Part shown: positions 26,102-38,221 of the stretch, piece by piece
Numbering within the stretch: position 1 is the stretch's first letter
Layout: the number at the start of each line of letters is the position of its first letter
NCBI RefSeq assembly: GCF_008763945.1
Contig: NZ_VTQH01000001.1
Location: 581,441 to 645,440 of the forward strand
Direction: 5' to 3'
DNA length: 64,000 nt
Source: Microbacterium testaceum StLB037
GTDB taxonomy: Bacteria > Actinomycetota > Actinomycetes > Actinomycetales > Microbacteriaceae
Position numbers and translations under genes: made by a program
Notes under the pieces: model-generated
Database searches by the model: none
The model's input: the letters and a program-made list of their open reading frames with translations, nothing else
Told to the model about the DNA's origin: nothing

Positions 26102-27376
26102 TCACTGCTGCAGGTCGGGGTACAGCGGGAAGGCGTCGGCGAGCTTCGCGACGCGCGCGCGCAGGGCCTCGACGTCGGCGCCGGGGATCAGCGCGAGCGC
26201 GATGATGTCGGCCACCTCGGTGAACTCGGTGTCGCCGAAGCCGCGGGTCGCGAGCGCCGGGGTGCCGATGCGCAGGCCCGAGGTCACCATCGGCGGACGC
26301 GGGTCGTTCGGAACGGCGTTGCGGTTGACCGTGATGTGGATGTCGTGCAGCAGATCTTCGGCCTGCTTGCCGTCGATCTCGGCCTCGCGCAGGTCGACGA
26401 GCACGAGGTGCACGTCGGTGCCGCCCGAGCGCACGGCGATGCCGGCGTTCTTCACGTCGTCCTGGGTGAGGCGGTCGGCGAGGATCGACGCGCCCCGCAG
26501 GGTGCGCTCCTGGCGCTCCGTGAACTCCGGCGTCATCGCGAGCTTGAACGCCGTGGCCTTCGCGGCGATGACGTGCATAAGCGGACCGCCCTGCTGGCCG
26601 GGGAAGACCGCGGTGTTGATCTTCTTCGCGATGTCGGCGTCGTTGGTGAGGATGAGGCCCGAGCGGGGGCCGCCGATCGTCTTGTGCACCGTGGTCGAGA
26701 CGACGTGCGCGTGCGGGATCGGCGAGGGGTGCACGCCCGCGGCGACCAGGCCGGCGAAGTGCGCCATGTCGACCCACAGCAGAGCGCCCACCTCATCGGC
26801 GATCGCGCGGAACGCCGCGAAGTCGAGCTGGCGCGGGTAGGCCGACCAGCCGGCGATGATGACCTTCGGCTTGTGCTCGACGGCGAGGCGACGCACCTCG
26901 TCCATGTCGATGACGCTGGTCTCGGGGTCGACGCCGTAGGCGACGATGTCGTAGAGACGGCCGGAGAAGTTGATCTTCATGCCGTGCGTCAGGTGACCGC
27001 CCTGGTCGAGGGCGAGGCCGAGCAGCGTGTCGCCGGGGCGCGCGATCGCGTGCAGCACGGCGGCGTTGGCCGAGGCACCGGAGTGCGGCTGGACGTTGGC
27101 GTACTCGGCGCCGAACAGCTGCTTCGCGCGCTCGATCGCGAGCGACTCGGCGACGTCGACCTCTTCGCAGCCGCCGTAGTACCGGCGACCGGGGTAGCCC
27201 TCGGCGTACTTGTTGGTGAGCACCGAGCCCTGCGACTGCAGCACCGAGACGGGAACGAAGTTCTCCGACGCGATCATCTCGAGGAAGCCGCGCTGGCGGT
27301 TGAGTTCGCGCTCGAGGACCTCGGCGATCTCGGGGTCGACCTCCGACAGAGGGGCGTTGAAGTACGGATCGGTCAT
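26102..27376 (-). CDS. glyA: Serine hydroxymethyltransferase
   Basis: A 424-residue PLP enzyme converting serine and THF to glycine and methylene-THF. Motifs: [14 protein letters not shown] at the N-terminus, [35 protein letters not shown], and the PLP lysine in [13 protein letters not shown]. The start at 27376 has AAGGAG upstream. The 5' leader carries a ZTP riboswitch, so expression should rise when 10-formyl-THF is short. folD follows and probably shares the transcript. Confidence 0.97.
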   Translation of the reverse strand: MTDPYFNAPLSEVDPEIAEVLERELNRQRGFLEMIASENFVPVSVLQSQGSVLTNKYAEGYPGRRYYGGCEEVDVAESLAIERAKQLFGAEYANVQPHSGASANAAVLHAIARPGDTLLGLALDQGGHLTHGMKINFSGRLYDIVAYGVDPETSVIDMDEVRRLAVEHKPKVIIAGWSAYPRQLDFAAFRAIADEVGALLWVDMAHFAGLVAAGVHPSPIPHAHVVSTTVHKTIGGPRSGLILTNDADIAKKINTAVFPGQQGGPLMHVIAAKATAFKLAMTPEFTERQERTLRGASILADRLTQDDVKNAGIAVRSGGTDVHLVLVDLREAEIDGKQAEDLLHDIHITVNRNAVPNDPRPPMVTSGLRIGTPALATRGFGDTEFTEVADIIALALIPGADVEALRARVAKLADAFPLYPDLQQ

Positions 27377-27406
27377 GCGATCTCCTTGACGATGGTTCCG
27401 GATGCC

Positions 27407-27425
27407 GCGGGCTCGGCGAGCCCGC
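27407..27425 (-). promoter_or_regulatory. Hairpin between the ZTP aptamer and the glyA start
   Basis: GCGGGCTC pairs with GAGCCCGC over a 3-base loop, about 30 bases before the ATG. There is no T-run, so if it is the switching helix it would act on ribosome access or Rho rather than as an intrinsic terminator. Confidence 0.45.
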
Positions 27426-27431
27426 AGTGTT

Positions 27432-27514
27432 ACCGCATCGACCCAGGCGTGCGGTCGAATACCGTCAAGCGGTCGCTCCCCGGTGGTGTCCCACCTCAAC
27501 GCCAGTCGCGACGG
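27432..27514 (-). promoter_or_regulatory. ZTP (pfl) riboswitch upstream of glyA-folD
   Basis: On the minus strand the leader reads GTCGCGACTGGCG, then GGTGGGACACCACCGGGGAG, CGAC, a linker, and CCGCACGCCTGGGTCG. These are the conserved blocks of the ZTP/pfl RNA: the GACTGGCG strand, the GTGGGA...CCACCGGGGAGCG junction and the distal GCCTGGG pseudoknot partner. Such RNAs sense ZMP/ZTP and switch on one-carbon genes including glyA and folD. The match is by eye, without a covariance model. Confidence 0.87.
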
Positions 27515-27518
27515 TGCC

Positions 27519-27524
27519 ACTTTA
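27519..27524 (-). promoter_or_regulatory. -10 box TAAAGT for glyA
   Basis: TAAAGT in the sequence CCCGCTAAAGTGGCACC lies immediately upstream of the ZTP aptamer, so transcription would begin a few bases before the first conserved helix. Confidence 0.55.
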
Positions 27525-27633
27525 GCGGGAAAACCCTCCCGCGACCCGCGTGTCCCGGCATCCACCGTTCCTCCACAGGAACGCGATCGGCTCGACGGTG
27601 AGGGATCCCGGATGCCGTGTCCCGGTGCCCGCG

Positions 27634-27639
27634 TAAAAT
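27634..27639 (+). promoter_or_regulatory. -10 box TAAAAT, leaderless GTG start
   Basis: TAAAAT is followed by six bases and then the GTG at 27646, with no ribosome site. This resembles the other leaderless starts in the window. Confidence 0.5.
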
Positions 27640-27645
27640 GGCGGG

Positions 27646-28032
27646 GTGACCGACTCCCGCAACGTCCGCGCCCAGGCGCCTCTCGCTCCCGGCATGCGCC
27701 CCCGGCCGTCGGCGCTGGAGATCGGCAGCGTCGTCTGCGGCCTGTTCGCCTTCGTGACCCTCGCCATCTGGGGCTTCCTCGCCTGGCCGTTCCCCTGGAA
27801 CATCGTCGCGGGCATCGGCGCCCCGGCCCTGGCGATCCTCGTGTGGGCCCTGTTCGTCTCGCCGCGGGCCGTGCTCGCGGTGCACCCGTTCGTGCGCGCC
27901 CTGGTCGAGCTGTTTGTCTACGCGGCCGCCACGGTCGCCTGGTGGAGCATGGGCCAGGCGTGGATCGGCCTGGTCTTCGCGATCGTCGCCGTCGTCCTCG
28001 GCGCGCTGAACGGCCGACGGCGTCTGGCATGA
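27646..28032 (+). CDS. DUF2568/YrdB-like membrane protein
   Basis: A 128-residue integral membrane protein with four hydrophobic segments (about 25-46, 50-70, 82-100 and 104-122). The loop and helix text, [20 protein letters not shown] and [26 protein letters not shown], are typical of the DUF2568 (YrdB) family, whose function is unknown. Its stop overlaps the start of the FAD-linked oxidase by four bases, so the two are translationally coupled; no functional reason is known. Confidence 0.8.
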   Translation: MTDSRNVRAQAPLAPGMRPRPSALEIGSVVCGLFAFVTLAIWGFLAWPFPWNIVAGIGAPALAILVWALFVSPRAVLAVHPFVRALVELFVYAAATVAWWSMGQAWIGLVFAIVAVVLGALNGRRRLA

Positions 28033-29426
28033 CCGTCGACGGCGCGACGGGGTCCGCGCCTTCGCGCGAGCACGTTCTCGCGCTGCTCCGGGCCGAGCTC
28101 GGCGCGCGCCTCGACACCGCCCCCGCCGCCCTCGAGGCGGCCCGCGCCGACAAGTCGGGCCACGCGGCCGAGGGCCTCCCCCTCGCGGTGGTGCACGCGG
28201 CATCCATTGCCGATGTCCAAGCGGTCATGCGCATCGCCACCGCCACCCGCACGCCCGTCGTCCCGCGCGGAGCCGGCACCGGACTCGCGGGTGGAGCCAA
28301 CACCGGCGGCGGCGAGATCAGCCTCTCGGTGCGCGGCATGGACCGCGTGCTCGAGGTCCGCGCCGACGACCTGCTGGCCGTGGTCGAACCCGGCATTCTG
28401 AACGCCGACCTCAACGCGCAGCTCGAACCGCACGGCGTGTGGTGGGCGCCCGATCCCGCGAGCCGGGCGATCTCGACCGTCGGCGGCAACATCGCCACCG
28501 GCGCCGGGGGCCTGCTGTGTGCGAAGTACGGTGTCGTGCGCGATGCGGTGCTCGGGGTCGACGTCGTGCTCGCCGACGGGCGCCTCATGCATTTCGGTCA
28601 CCGCAGCGTGAAGGGCGTGACCGGCCTCGACCTGACCTCGCTCGTCATCGGGTCGGAGGGCACGCTCGGGGTCGTCGTGGGTGCCACCCTCAAGCTCCGC
28701 CGACTCGTCGAGGGCGAGCGCGTGACCCTTACGGCCCTGTTCGAGGGCGTGCGGGCCGCAGCCGTCGCCTCCGCCGCCGTCACGGCATCCGGAATCCAGC
28801 CCGCGATCATGGAATTGATGGATGCCACGAGCCTCGCGGCCGCGCATCGCCTGCTGTCCCTGCCGGCCCCTCCCGTCGGCGCCGCGCAGCTGACCATCCA
28901 GACCGACGGGCCCGTCGCCGCCGACGAGGCCGCCGCGATCGCCGAGGTTCTGCGCGCAGCGGGTGGCGCCGTCGCCGTGGCCGCGGACGCCGCCGAGGGC
29001 GAGGCGCTCCTGGCCGTCCGCCGCGCGATGCACCCCGCGATGGAGACGCTCGGCACCGCTCTCATCGAGGACGTGTCGGTTCCCCGCAGCGCTCTGCCCG
29101 ACATGTTCGACGAGATCGCGCGGATCGAGCGGCAGTTCGGTCTCGTCATCCCCGCTGTCGCGCACGCGGGGGACGGCAACCTGCACCCCAACTTCGTCTT
29201 CGAGGGGCCCGACGTGCCGCCCGTGGTCTGGGAGGCCGCCGAGGAACTGTTCCGCGCCGCCCTCTCCCTCGGTGGGACGCTCACCGGCGAGCACGGGATC
29301 GGGGTGCTCAAGCGTCGATGGCTCGCCGACGAACTGGGCGACGACCAGTGGCGGCTGCAGCGTGACATCGCGCGGGTCTTCGACCCGCTCGGCATCCTGA
29401 ATCCGGGCAAGGTCTTCGAGCCGTGA
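28029..29426 (+). CDS. FAD-linked oxidase, GlcD/D-lactate dehydrogenase type
   Basis: A 465-residue flavoprotein of the PCMH/VAO superfamily. The N-terminal FAD domain has [15 protein letters not shown] (about 78-92), [13 protein letters not shown] and the long [11 protein letters not shown]. The C-terminal FAD-oxidase domain has [11 protein letters not shown] (metal and substrate histidines) and [15 protein letters not shown]. Such proteins oxidise D-2-hydroxy acids (glycolate, D-lactate). Full glycolate oxidase would need GlcE and GlcF, and no such genes are here, so a stand-alone D-lactate or D-2-hydroxyacid dehydrogenase is likelier. The ATG overlaps the upstream stop. Confidence 0.87.
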   Translation: MTVDGATGSAPSREHVLALLRAELGARLDTAPAALEAARADKSGHAAEGLPLAVVHAASIADVQAVMRIATATRTPVVPRGAGTGLAGGANTGGGEISLSVRGMDRVLEVRADDLLAVVEPGILNADLNAQLEPHGVWWAPDPASRAISTVGGNIATGAGGLLCAKYGVVRDAVLGVDVVLADGRLMHFGHRSVKGVTGLDLTSLVIGSEGTLGVVVGATLKLRRLVEGERVTLTALFEGVRAAAVASAAVTASGIQPAIMELMDATSLAAAHRLLSLPAPPVGAAQLTIQTDGPVAADEAAAIAEVLRAAGGAVAVAADAAEGEALLAVRRAMHPAMETLGTALIEDVSVPRSALPDMFDEIARIERQFGLVIPAVAHAGDGNLHPNFVFEGPDVPPVVWEAAEELFRAALSLGGTLTGEHGIGVLKRRWLADELGDDQWRLQRDIARVFDPLGILNPGKVFEP

Positions 29427-29550
29427 GCGCGTTCCGCGGCCGTCCTGGCCGTGTCGCGCCGTCGCCGTGATCAGACCGTGATAGATCTCGCGGGCAATGC
29501 CCACCCGGCCCCTCTACCATGAGAAGACTGACTATCGGGGGGTTTGACTT

Positions 29551-30951
29551 ATGACCGACGGCGCACCTGGCACCGACGGCGCGACGTACGCCTGGGCTCC
29601 GCCCGAGCCCGTGAAGCGCAAGAACCGCTCCGGCCTGTGGATCGGCATCCCCGCCGGTGCGACGGCCGTGGCGCTCATCGCCGCTTCGCTTGTGCTGATC
29701 GCCCCGGGCGCGTCGGTCGCGGGCGTTCAGATCGGCGGTCTGACCGCCGGCGCCGCCGCCCAGGCCATCACGAACCGCCTCGCCGAGACGAAGGTCACCG
29801 TCGATTCGCCCGCCGGCTCGGTCACCGTTACCGGTGCCGACCTCGGCGCGACCGTCGACGCCTCGGCCCTCGCCGACAAGGCGTTCGCCGACAACCCCAT
29901 GTGGAAGCCCGCGTCGTGGTTCCCCGAGGGCACCGGCGTGCAGGTGCAGGTGAACGCCGACGAGGCCGCCACCGCCCTGAAGAACGGCGCACCCGGCACC
30001 TACCGGGCCCCCGTCGACGCGACCATCGCCTACGACGCCGGTTCGCAGGCCTACGTCTCCACCCCCGCCGAGGCGGGCGAGGGCATCGACGTCGCCGCCG
30101 TGACCGCCGCACTGCAGTCCGCCTTCGACGCCGGTCAGACCACCACGACCGTCGATGCCGCCCTCGTGCCCGTCGACGCCCCCGTCTCGACCGACGACGC
30201 GAACGCGGCGGTGGCCAGCCTCAACGGCATCCTGGATTCCGTCGGCTTCTACGTCGGCGAGGAGCGCACCGTCGCCGTCGATCGCGCGACCGCCGCGTCG
30301 TGGCTCACGATCACCCCCGACGGCAAGGGCGACTTCGCCGTCTCGGCCGACCAGGCCGCGATCCAGTCCGCCGTCGAGGGCCTCCCCGGAGCCGTCGACC
30401 GCGCCGCCGTCAACGCCGACGTGATCGTCGACACCGGCGGAGAGGTCATCAAGGCCATCACCGAGGGCCAGACGGGCCGCTCGCTCGGCGACACGAGCGG
30501 GGTGGCCGCCGCCTTCGCGAAGCAGCTCGCCGAGGGCAACGGGCGCTACGCCCTGCCCGTCACCGAGACGCCGTTCGAGACCACGAAGACCGAGCGTCGC
30601 ATCGACGTCAACCTCAGCACCCAGACCACGACCCTCTGGCAGAACGGCCAGGTGTACCGCACGTACACCATCTCGTCGGGCGCGGGCGACCACGCCACCC
30701 ACACCGGCAACTTCCGCATCGGTTGGAAGACCCCGATGCAGGACATGGGCTGCGTGCCCGGGTACGACTACTGCACCAAGGACGTCCCCTGGGTCGCCTA
30801 CTTCAACGGCGACGAGGGCTTCCACGGCACCTACTGGCACAACAACTTCGGCACCCCGATGAGCCACGGCTGCATCAACATGACGATCCCGCAGGCCAAG
30901 GAGCTCTACGACTGGGCCTACCGCGGCACGGAGGTCTCGGTCCACTACTGA
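29551..30951 (+). CDS. L,D-transpeptidase with YkuD catalytic domain, membrane-anchored
   Basis: A 466-residue protein with a cytoplasmic N-terminus (about 1-28), one membrane anchor (GLWIGIPAGATAVALIAASL), two extracellular repeat domains of the peptidoglycan-binding type (about 55-330) and a C-terminal YkuD domain (about 345-466). The catalytic motif SHGCINMTIPQAKELYDWA is complete, with HGTYWHNNFG before it. It would form 3-3 cross-links in peptidoglycan outside the membrane. A run of G before the ATG serves as ribosome site. It stands alone and ends in the strongest terminator of the window. Confidence 0.92.
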   Translation: MTDGAPGTDGATYAWAPPEPVKRKNRSGLWIGIPAGATAVALIAASLVLIAPGASVAGVQIGGLTAGAAAQAITNRLAETKVTVDSPAGSVTVTGADLGATVDASALADKAFADNPMWKPASWFPEGTGVQVQVNADEAATALKNGAPGTYRAPVDATIAYDAGSQAYVSTPAEAGEGIDVAAVTAALQSAFDAGQTTTTVDAALVPVDAPVSTDDANAAVASLNGILDSVGFYVGEERTVAVDRATAASWLTITPDGKGDFAVSADQAAIQSAVEGLPGAVDRAAVNADVIVDTGGEVIKAITEGQTGRSLGDTSGVAAAFAKQLAEGNGRYALPVTETPFETTKTERRIDVNLSTQTTTLWQNGQVYRTYTISSGAGDHATHTGNFRIGWKTPMQDMGCVPGYDYCTKDVPWVAYFNGDEGFHGTYWHNNFGTPMSHGCINMTIPQAKELYDWAYRGTEVSVHY

Positions 30952-30963
30952 GCCCGGGTTCCT

Positions 30964-31005
30964 GAGAGGGGCGGATGCTTCGGCATCCGCCCCTCTCTCT
31001 TTTTC
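30964..31005 (+). terminator. Strong intrinsic terminator
   Basis: A perfect 15-bp stem GAGAGGGGCGGATGC with its complement, a TTCG tetraloop, then TCTTTTT, 12 bases after the L,D-transpeptidase stop. Confidence 0.93.
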
Positions 31006-31010
31006 CGCCC

Positions 31011-31074
31011 GCGTGAGTCGCCGAAATCTGTCGCTTCGCGAGGCGTCCAGGCGACACATCTTGGCGACTCACGC
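31011..31074. repeat. 64-bp palindrome, family B, copy 2 (inverted)
   Basis: GCGTGAGTCGCCGAAATCTG on the left and its inverse on the right. Reverse-complemented, it matches the element at 22842 along almost the whole length, differing mostly in the loop. Confidence 0.8.
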
Positions 31075-31100
31075 GGGCTCCGGCGGGCCGGTTCGGAGCG

Positions 31101-31164
31101 CACGTGAGAGCTCGAGAGGTGTCGCCTCCGGCGCTGCACAGCGACACCTCGTGACCCCTCACGC
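31101..31164. repeat. 64-bp palindrome related to family B
   Basis: Same length and the same TGTCGC...GCGACA core as family B but different outer words (GTGAGAGCTCGAGAGG against its partner). It lies 27 bases after copy 2, so two elements are side by side in the gap between the transpeptidase and icd. Confidence 0.65.
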
Positions 31165-31174
31165 AGGCAACAAA

Positions 31175-31208
31175 GAAGGGGCGGATGCCGTGTGGCATCC
31201 GCCCCTTC
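31175..31208. terminator. Terminator of icd with GGATGCC stem
   Basis: A 15-bp perfect stem GAAGGGGCGGATGCC with its complement and a 4-base loop. On the minus strand it is followed by TTTGTTG, 12 bases past the icd stop. Confidence 0.85.
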
Positions 31209-31220
31209 CGGGTTTCGGGA

Positions 31221-33440
<2,220 letters not shown>

Positions 33441-33588
33441 GTCAGATCTCTCCGTAGAGGCGGCCAGGGTTGCGATTCAGCCTATCGCACGTGGGCAAAG
33501 TCTCTTGATGTCGAGATAGTTCGCGGCATCCGTTTCCCGTCTTCTCCGAGCCGACAGCCCCGGCAAACGCATGCGCGGACATGCGATC

Positions 33589-33617
33589 TTGGGTCGAGGT
33601 GTCGGTGCCGCTAGCCT
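33589..33617 (+). promoter_or_regulatory. Promoter with 17-bp spacer, leaderless start
   Basis: TTGGGT (33589-33594), a 17-base spacer and TAGCCT (33612-33617), then six bases to the ATG at 33624. This is the best-formed leaderless promoter in the window and it settles the start of the next gene. Confidence 0.65.
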
Positions 33618-33623
33618 GTGAGC

Positions 33624-34076
33624 ATGGCTGACCTGCGTCTCGTCGAACTGTCCGCCGCCACGATCGTGGCCGTGAACACCCTGTCGCTCAAGCCCGGGCA
33701 GGAGCAGTTCCTCGCTCCGGTCAGCTACGGCATCGCCGCGACCGTCAGCAACCCGCAGACGTCGTGGCAGCGCGTCGTGCTCGACGGCGACGAGGTCGTC
33801 GGCTTCGTCAGCGCCAACTTCGACCCCGACGCCCACGAGGAGCACTTCCGCTCCGTGCTGTGGCGCATCAACGTCGACGCCGACGAGCAGGGCCGCGGCG
33901 TGGGCAGCTACGCCATCGCCGCCGTGCTCGAAGAGGCCCGTGGCCGCGGCATGGACCACGTCGACGTGATCTACGAGCCCGGCGTCGGCGGTCCCGAGGC
34001 GTTCTTCCAGCGCGTAGGCTTCCAGCCCGTCGGCGAGACGGAGTACGGCGAGATCATCGCCCGCGTCAACGTCTGA
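33624..34076 (+). CDS. GNAT-family N-acetyltransferase
   Basis: A 150-residue acetyltransferase. The acetyl-CoA loop is in INVDADEQGRGVGSYAIAAV (the Q/R-x-x-G-x-G/A pattern), followed by an alpha helix and the FFQRVGFQPVGETEYGE C-terminal strand pair. The substrate is unknown: candidates are amines, antibiotics or protein termini. GTG at 33618 is an alternative start, but the promoter spacing favours ATG at 33624. It faces the ABC exporter pair across a terminator. Confidence 0.85.
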   Translation: MADLRLVELSAATIVAVNTLSLKPGQEQFLAPVSYGIAATVSNPQTSWQRVVLDGDEVVGFVSANFDPDAHEEHFRSVLWRINVDADEQGRGVGSYAIAAVLEEARGRGMDHVDVIYEPGVGGPEAFFQRVGFQPVGETEYGEIIARVNV

Positions 34077-34206
34077 CGCGTTCCGGGTGCGCCCGGTTGC
34101 GCGCGGTTGCGTCGGTGGGCTCTGCGGGCAGCGCGCACCGAGCTGCCTCTGACTTGCGGTTCCGCGTCGAATGGCATCCACGTCTGCTCTTCGGGCGCGG
34201 GGAAGA

Positions 34207-34239
34207 CGGATGCCACGCCCCCGGGGAGCGTGGCATCCG
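34207..34239. terminator. Bidirectional terminator with GGATGCC stem
   Basis: CGGATGCCACGC pairs perfectly with GCGTGGCATCCG over a 9-base loop, between the convergent GNAT and ABC genes. Confidence 0.75.
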
Positions 34240-34253
34240 GTGTTCGCGGTGGA

Positions 34254-36071
34254 TCAGACGAGCGACTCGCGCCAGGCCGCGTGCAGCTGGGCGAACTTGC
34301 CCGTGCCGGCGATCAGGGCATCGGGGGTGTCGTCCTCGATGATGCGCCCGTGCTCCATGACCAGCACCCGGTCGGCGATGGCGACCGTGGACAGGCGGTG
34401 CGCGATGATGATCGCCGTGCGGTCGGCGAGCAGGGTCTGCAGCGCGTTCTGGATCTGACGCTCGCTGGGGATGTCGAGCGAGGCCGTGGCTTCGTCGAGG
34501 ATCAGCACGGCCGGGTCGGCGAGGAACGCGCGCGCGAACGAGATCAGCTGGCGCTGACCCGCCGAGACGCGGCCTCCGCGCTTGTTCACGTCGGTGTCGT
34601 AGCCGTCGGGCAGCTTCGAGATGAAGCTGTCGGCGCCGACCGCGCGCGCTGCGGCGCGGATCTCGTCCATCGTGGCGTCGGGCTTGCCGAGCGCGATGTT
34701 GTCGGCCACGGTCCCGCTGAACAGGTAGGCCTCCTGCGTGACCATCACGATCGCGCGGCGAAGATCCTTCGGGTGCAGGCGGCGCAGGTCGACGCCGTCG
34801 AGCGTGACCGCCCCCTTCGACGGGTCGTAGAAACGCGACACGAGCTTCGCGAGCGTCGACTTGCCCGCACCCGTGGTGCCCACCAGCGCGACGGTCTGAC
34901 CGGCGGGGAGGTCGAGGGAGAAGTGCGGCAGGATGACCCGGTCGTCGGAATAGCCGAAGGTCACGTCGTCGAAGCGCACGTGGCCCTTTGCGGTCCACAG
35001 GTCGATGGGGTCGGTCGGGTCGGGAACCGTCGGCTCCTCCTCGAGCACGCCCGAGACCTTCTCGAGCGCCGCCGTCGCCGACTGGTACGAGTTCAGGAAG
35101 AACGCGACCTCCTGCAGCGGCGAGAAGAAGTTGCGCACGTAGAGGACGGCGGCCGTGAGCACACCGATCTCGAGCGGTCCGGCGATGACGCGACCGCCGC
35201 CCCACAGCAGCACGACGGCCACCGAGACCGCAGCGACGGCCATGATGCCCGGCTCGAAGGTTCCGAACAGCTTGATCGAGCGCATGTTGACGTCGCGGTA
35301 GTCGGCGGCGAGCTTTCCGAACTCCTCGTCGTTGCGCGGCTCTTTGCGGAAGGCCTTGACGGCGCGGATGCCGGTCATGGACTCGACGAACTTCACGATC
35401 ACCTGCGCACTGATCACGCGCGACTCGCGGTAGATGACCTGCGAGCGCGAGTAGAACCAGCGCATGAGCAGGTACATCGGGATGCCCATCACGGTCAGGA
35501 TCAGACCCGACTGCCAATCGATGAGGAACAGCGCACCGAGGGTGAACAGACCGTACAGAACGCCGGACACCAACTCGTTCAGGCCGCCATCCAGCAACTC
35601 GCGGATGGTGTCGAGGTCGCTCGTCTGGCGCGAGATGATGCGGCCCGACGTGTACGACTCGTGGAACTCGAGGCTGAGCTTCTGCGTGTGCAGGAAGATG
35701 CGCTTGCGCAGGTCGAGCATGACGGCCTGCGTGAGGCGCGCGGCGACGACGACGTACCACCCGATGAGGACGGCGCCACCGATGCCCGCGAGCAGGTACA
35801 CGCCGACCACGCCGATGGTCGGCATCCAATCCGAGCGTTCGATGACGGCGGGCAGGGCGTTGTCGATTCCGAAGGCGATCAGGGCCGGGCCCGCGACGCG
35901 CAGCGCGGTCGAGACCACGAGGACGGCACCGGCGAGGATCAGCTGCCAGCGCAGCGGCGAGACGAGCGAGCCGAGCAACCGCAGCGAACGCCGACGGATG
36001 GAGCGGCTCTCGTCGCGCGTGTAGTCGGAGCGGTCTTCGCCGCTGGTCCCGGAGACGGTGGCGGTGCTCAT
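34254..36071 (-). CDS. ABC exporter subunit, degenerate signature partner
   Basis: A 605-residue half-exporter: six helices (about 40-330) and an ATPase domain with Walker [10 protein letters not shown], Walker [13 protein letters not shown] with catalytic glutamate, and H-loop IAHRLSTV. The signature reads VSAGQRQ instead of LSGGQ. The upstream gene has the opposite defect, so the two form a heterodimer of the TM287/288 or BmrCD kind with one hydrolytic and one silent site. Such pumps export drugs or lipids. Its start overlaps the upstream stop by four bases. Confidence 0.92.
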   Translation of the reverse strand: MSTATVSGTSGEDRSDYTRDESRSIRRRSLRLLGSLVSPLRWQLILAGAVLVVSTALRVAGPALIAFGIDNALPAVIERSDWMPTIGVVGVYLLAGIGGAVLIGWYVVVAARLTQAVMLDLRKRIFLHTQKLSLEFHESYTSGRIISRQTSDLDTIRELLDGGLNELVSGVLYGLFTLGALFLIDWQSGLILTVMGIPMYLLMRWFYSRSQVIYRESRVISAQVIVKFVESMTGIRAVKAFRKEPRNDEEFGKLAADYRDVNMRSIKLFGTFEPGIMAVAAVSVAVVLLWGGGRVIAGPLEIGVLTAAVLYVRNFFSPLQEVAFFLNSYQSATAALEKVSGVLEEEPTVPDPTDPIDLWTAKGHVRFDDVTFGYSDDRVILPHFSLDLPAGQTVALVGTTGAGKSTLAKLVSRFYDPSKGAVTLDGVDLRRLHPKDLRRAIVMVTQEAYLFSGTVADNIALGKPDATMDEIRAAARAVGADSFISKLPDGYDTDVNKRGGRVSAGQRQLISFARAFLADPAVLILDEATASLDIPSERQIQNALQTLLADRTAIIIAHRLSTVAIADRVLVMEHGRIIEDDTPDALIAGTGKFAQLHAAWRESLV

Positions 36072-37924
36072 CGGGTCGCCTCCTTCTCAGTGAGGGCGTC
36101 GTCGGTGAGGACGGGGATCGCCCCCGTCCGGGCTTCGCGCTCGGCCTCTTCGAGGCTCGAGATGACGTAGCGGTAGTGGTCGCTCTGCCGGAGCAGATCG
36201 GAGTGCGTGCCGACCGCGGTGATGCGGCCGTCCTCGAGCAACGCGACCCTGTCGGCGAGCGTGACCGTCGAGGGACGGTGCGCCACGACGAGGGCGGTGG
36301 TCTCGCTGAGCACCTCGCGCAGGGCGTCCTCGACGAGGGCCTCGGTGTCGACGTCGAGCGCCGACAGGGGGTCGTCGAGCACGAGCACGGCCGGGCGCGC
36401 GGCGACCGCACGGGCGAGGGCGAGGCGCTGACGCTGACCACCGGAGAGGCTGAGCCCCTCTTCCCCGATGACGGTGTCGAGTCCGTCGGGCAGGTCGTAG
36501 ACGAACTGCGCCTGAGCGACCTGCAGCGCTTCGCGCAGGATCTCCTCGGCCTCGTCCGACCCGGGCGTGAGGTCTTCACGGCCCAGCAACACGTTGTCGC
36601 GCACCGTCTGCGAGAACAGGGTCGCGTCCTCGAACGCCATGCCCACATGACGGCGCAGCTCCGCGAGCGTGAGGTCGCGCACGTCGACACCGTCGATCAG
36701 CACGCGACCGCCCGTGACGTCGTAGAGGCGTCCCGGCAGGGTCGTGAGCGTGGTCTTGCCCGAGCCGGTCAGGCCCACGAGCGCCATGGTCTCGCCCGGG
36801 TGCAGCACCAGGTCGACGCCGTCGAGCAGATCGCGCTCGGTGTCCGCGGCATCCTGGTAGCGGAAATGCGCGTTCTCGAACGTGAGCTCTCCGCGGGGCT
36901 CGGCGATGGTGCGGGGGTTCTCGGGATCGACGATGGTGTTCTGCTCGTCGAACACCTCGAAGATGCGGTCGGTCGCCGTGCGCGCGTCGAGCAGGAACGA
37001 GAAGAGGAAGCCGATCGACTCCATCGGCCAACGCAGCACCGTCGCCATCGCGAAGAACGCGACCAGCTCGGGCACCTGCAGCTGTCCGAGCTGCGTGAGC
37101 ACGATGCCCGCCCCCAGGCACACCGCGAACGCGATGTCGGGCAGCAGCACCAGCCAGAACCAGATCCAACCGACCGCGCGGGCCTTGTCGATCTCGGTCT
37201 CGCGCAGGGACTCGGCCTGACGCGTGAACTTCTTCAGGGCGTGCGCACCCCGACCGAACGCCTTGAGCACCCGGATGCCGTGGACGCTCTCTTCCACGGA
37301 GGTGGCGAGGTCGCCGGCCTGGTCCTGGCTCTGACGCGTGAGCGCACCGTAGCGCTTCTCGAAGCGGAACCCGACGTAGATCACCGGGGCCGAGGTGACG
37401 AGGAAGAGCGCGCCGAGCAGCCAGTGCCAGCGGAACAGCAGCACGGCGCCGATGACGATCGTGAGCATGTTGACCACGAGCAGGATCACGCCGAACGCCA
37501 ACCACCGGCGGAGCATGCTGATGTCCTGCATCATGCGCGAGAGCAACTGGCCCGACTGCCACCGGTCGTGGAAGGCGACCGGCAGGCGCTGCAGGCGGGA
37601 GTAAAACGACTGGCGCAGGTCGTACTCGACCTTGGTGGCGGGCGCGAGAACGAACCAGCGACGCAGCCACACCATCGCGGCCTCGGCGAGGCCGAGCCCG
37701 AGCACCGCGAGCGAGCCCCACACCAGGGCCGTGGGGTCGAGCGAGGCGATGGGACCGGCGACGATCTGCTCGAGCACCAGGGGGATCGCGAGGGCGAGAA
37801 GGCTGGCGACGAGCGCGGTGACGGCACCCGCGATGAGACGCGGGAGCACGGGTCTGGCGATGGGGAGGAGCCGCGCGAGCGCGCGCGGTGTGGAGAGGCG
37901 GGGCGGGGTGGAAGAGGGAGTCAT
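36068..37924 (-). CDS. ABC exporter subunit, degenerate catalytic-site partner
   Basis: A 618-residue half-exporter. Walker A is GLTGSGKTT, the signature [15 protein letters not shown] is perfect, but Walker B ends [11 protein letters not shown], with aspartate where the catalytic glutamate belongs. With the 34254 partner this gives one consensus and one degenerate ATP site. The start at [10 protein letters not shown] (37924) has GAGGATC before it. The frame stays open to 38197, but that stretch is Pro/Arg-rich and overlaps a better-initiated small frame, so I do not include it. Confidence 0.88.
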   Translation of the reverse strand: MTPSSTPPRLSTPRALARLLPIARPVLPRLIAGAVTALVASLLALAIPLVLEQIVAGPIASLDPTALVWGSLAVLGLGLAEAAMVWLRRWFVLAPATKVEYDLRQSFYSRLQRLPVAFHDRWQSGQLLSRMMQDISMLRRWLAFGVILLVVNMLTIVIGAVLLFRWHWLLGALFLVTSAPVIYVGFRFEKRYGALTRQSQDQAGDLATSVEESVHGIRVLKAFGRGAHALKKFTRQAESLRETEIDKARAVGWIWFWLVLLPDIAFAVCLGAGIVLTQLGQLQVPELVAFFAMATVLRWPMESIGFLFSFLLDARTATDRIFEVFDEQNTIVDPENPRTIAEPRGELTFENAHFRYQDAADTERDLLDGVDLVLHPGETMALVGLTGSGKTTLTTLPGRLYDVTGGRVLIDGVDVRDLTLAELRRHVGMAFEDATLFSQTVRDNVLLGREDLTPGSDEAEEILREALQVAQAQFVYDLPDGLDTVIGEEGLSLSGGQRQRLALARAVAARPAVLVLDDPLSALDVDTEALVEDALREVLSETTALVVAHRPSTVTLADRVALLEDGRITAVGTHSDLLRQSDHYRYVISSLEEAEREARTGAIPVLTDDALTEKEATR

Positions 37925-38039
37925 GATCCTCGTGGGGTCGAAGCGGGCGCCGGGATCGGGCGCGGAGAGGGATGCCAGGGGCGCGACGAAGCTCGTCGGT
38001 CGGGGCTGTGCGGGGGCGCCGGAGCGCGAACGCGGGGCC

Positions 38040-38117
38040 CTACGGGCGTCGGCCGGGGCGCGCGGCGACGGAGGGCGCAGCGACGGCCGGGGCGACGGGG
38101 GCGTCGGTCTGGTCCAT
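38040..38117 (-). CDS. Possible 25-residue leader peptide
   Basis: An AAGGAGG ribosome site five bases before an ATG at 38117 opens a 25-codon frame ([20 protein letters not shown] and onward) ending in TAG at 38040, 115 bases before the exporter ATG. It is the best ribosome site in this leader. It could be a leader peptide or the relic of a longer exporter N-terminus lost by frameshift. Low certainty. Confidence 0.3.
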   Translation of the reverse strand: MDQTDAPVAPAVAAPSVAARPGRRP

Positions 38118-38169
38118 GGCATCCTCCTTGTTCGGTGAAGCGTCCGCCGGGGGGACGGCAGCCCTCCAG

Positions 38170-38197
38170 AGTATCCCTGTGAGAACGCTGGGGGCAA
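38170..38197 (-). promoter_or_regulatory. Promoter of the ABC exporter pair
   Basis: On the minus strand TTGCCC (38197-38192) and GATACT (38175-38170) are separated by 16 bases, placing the start near 38163, upstream of the leader frame. Confidence 0.6.
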
Positions 38198-38221
38198 GAG
38201 TGTCTTCGATAAGGCCGCTGA

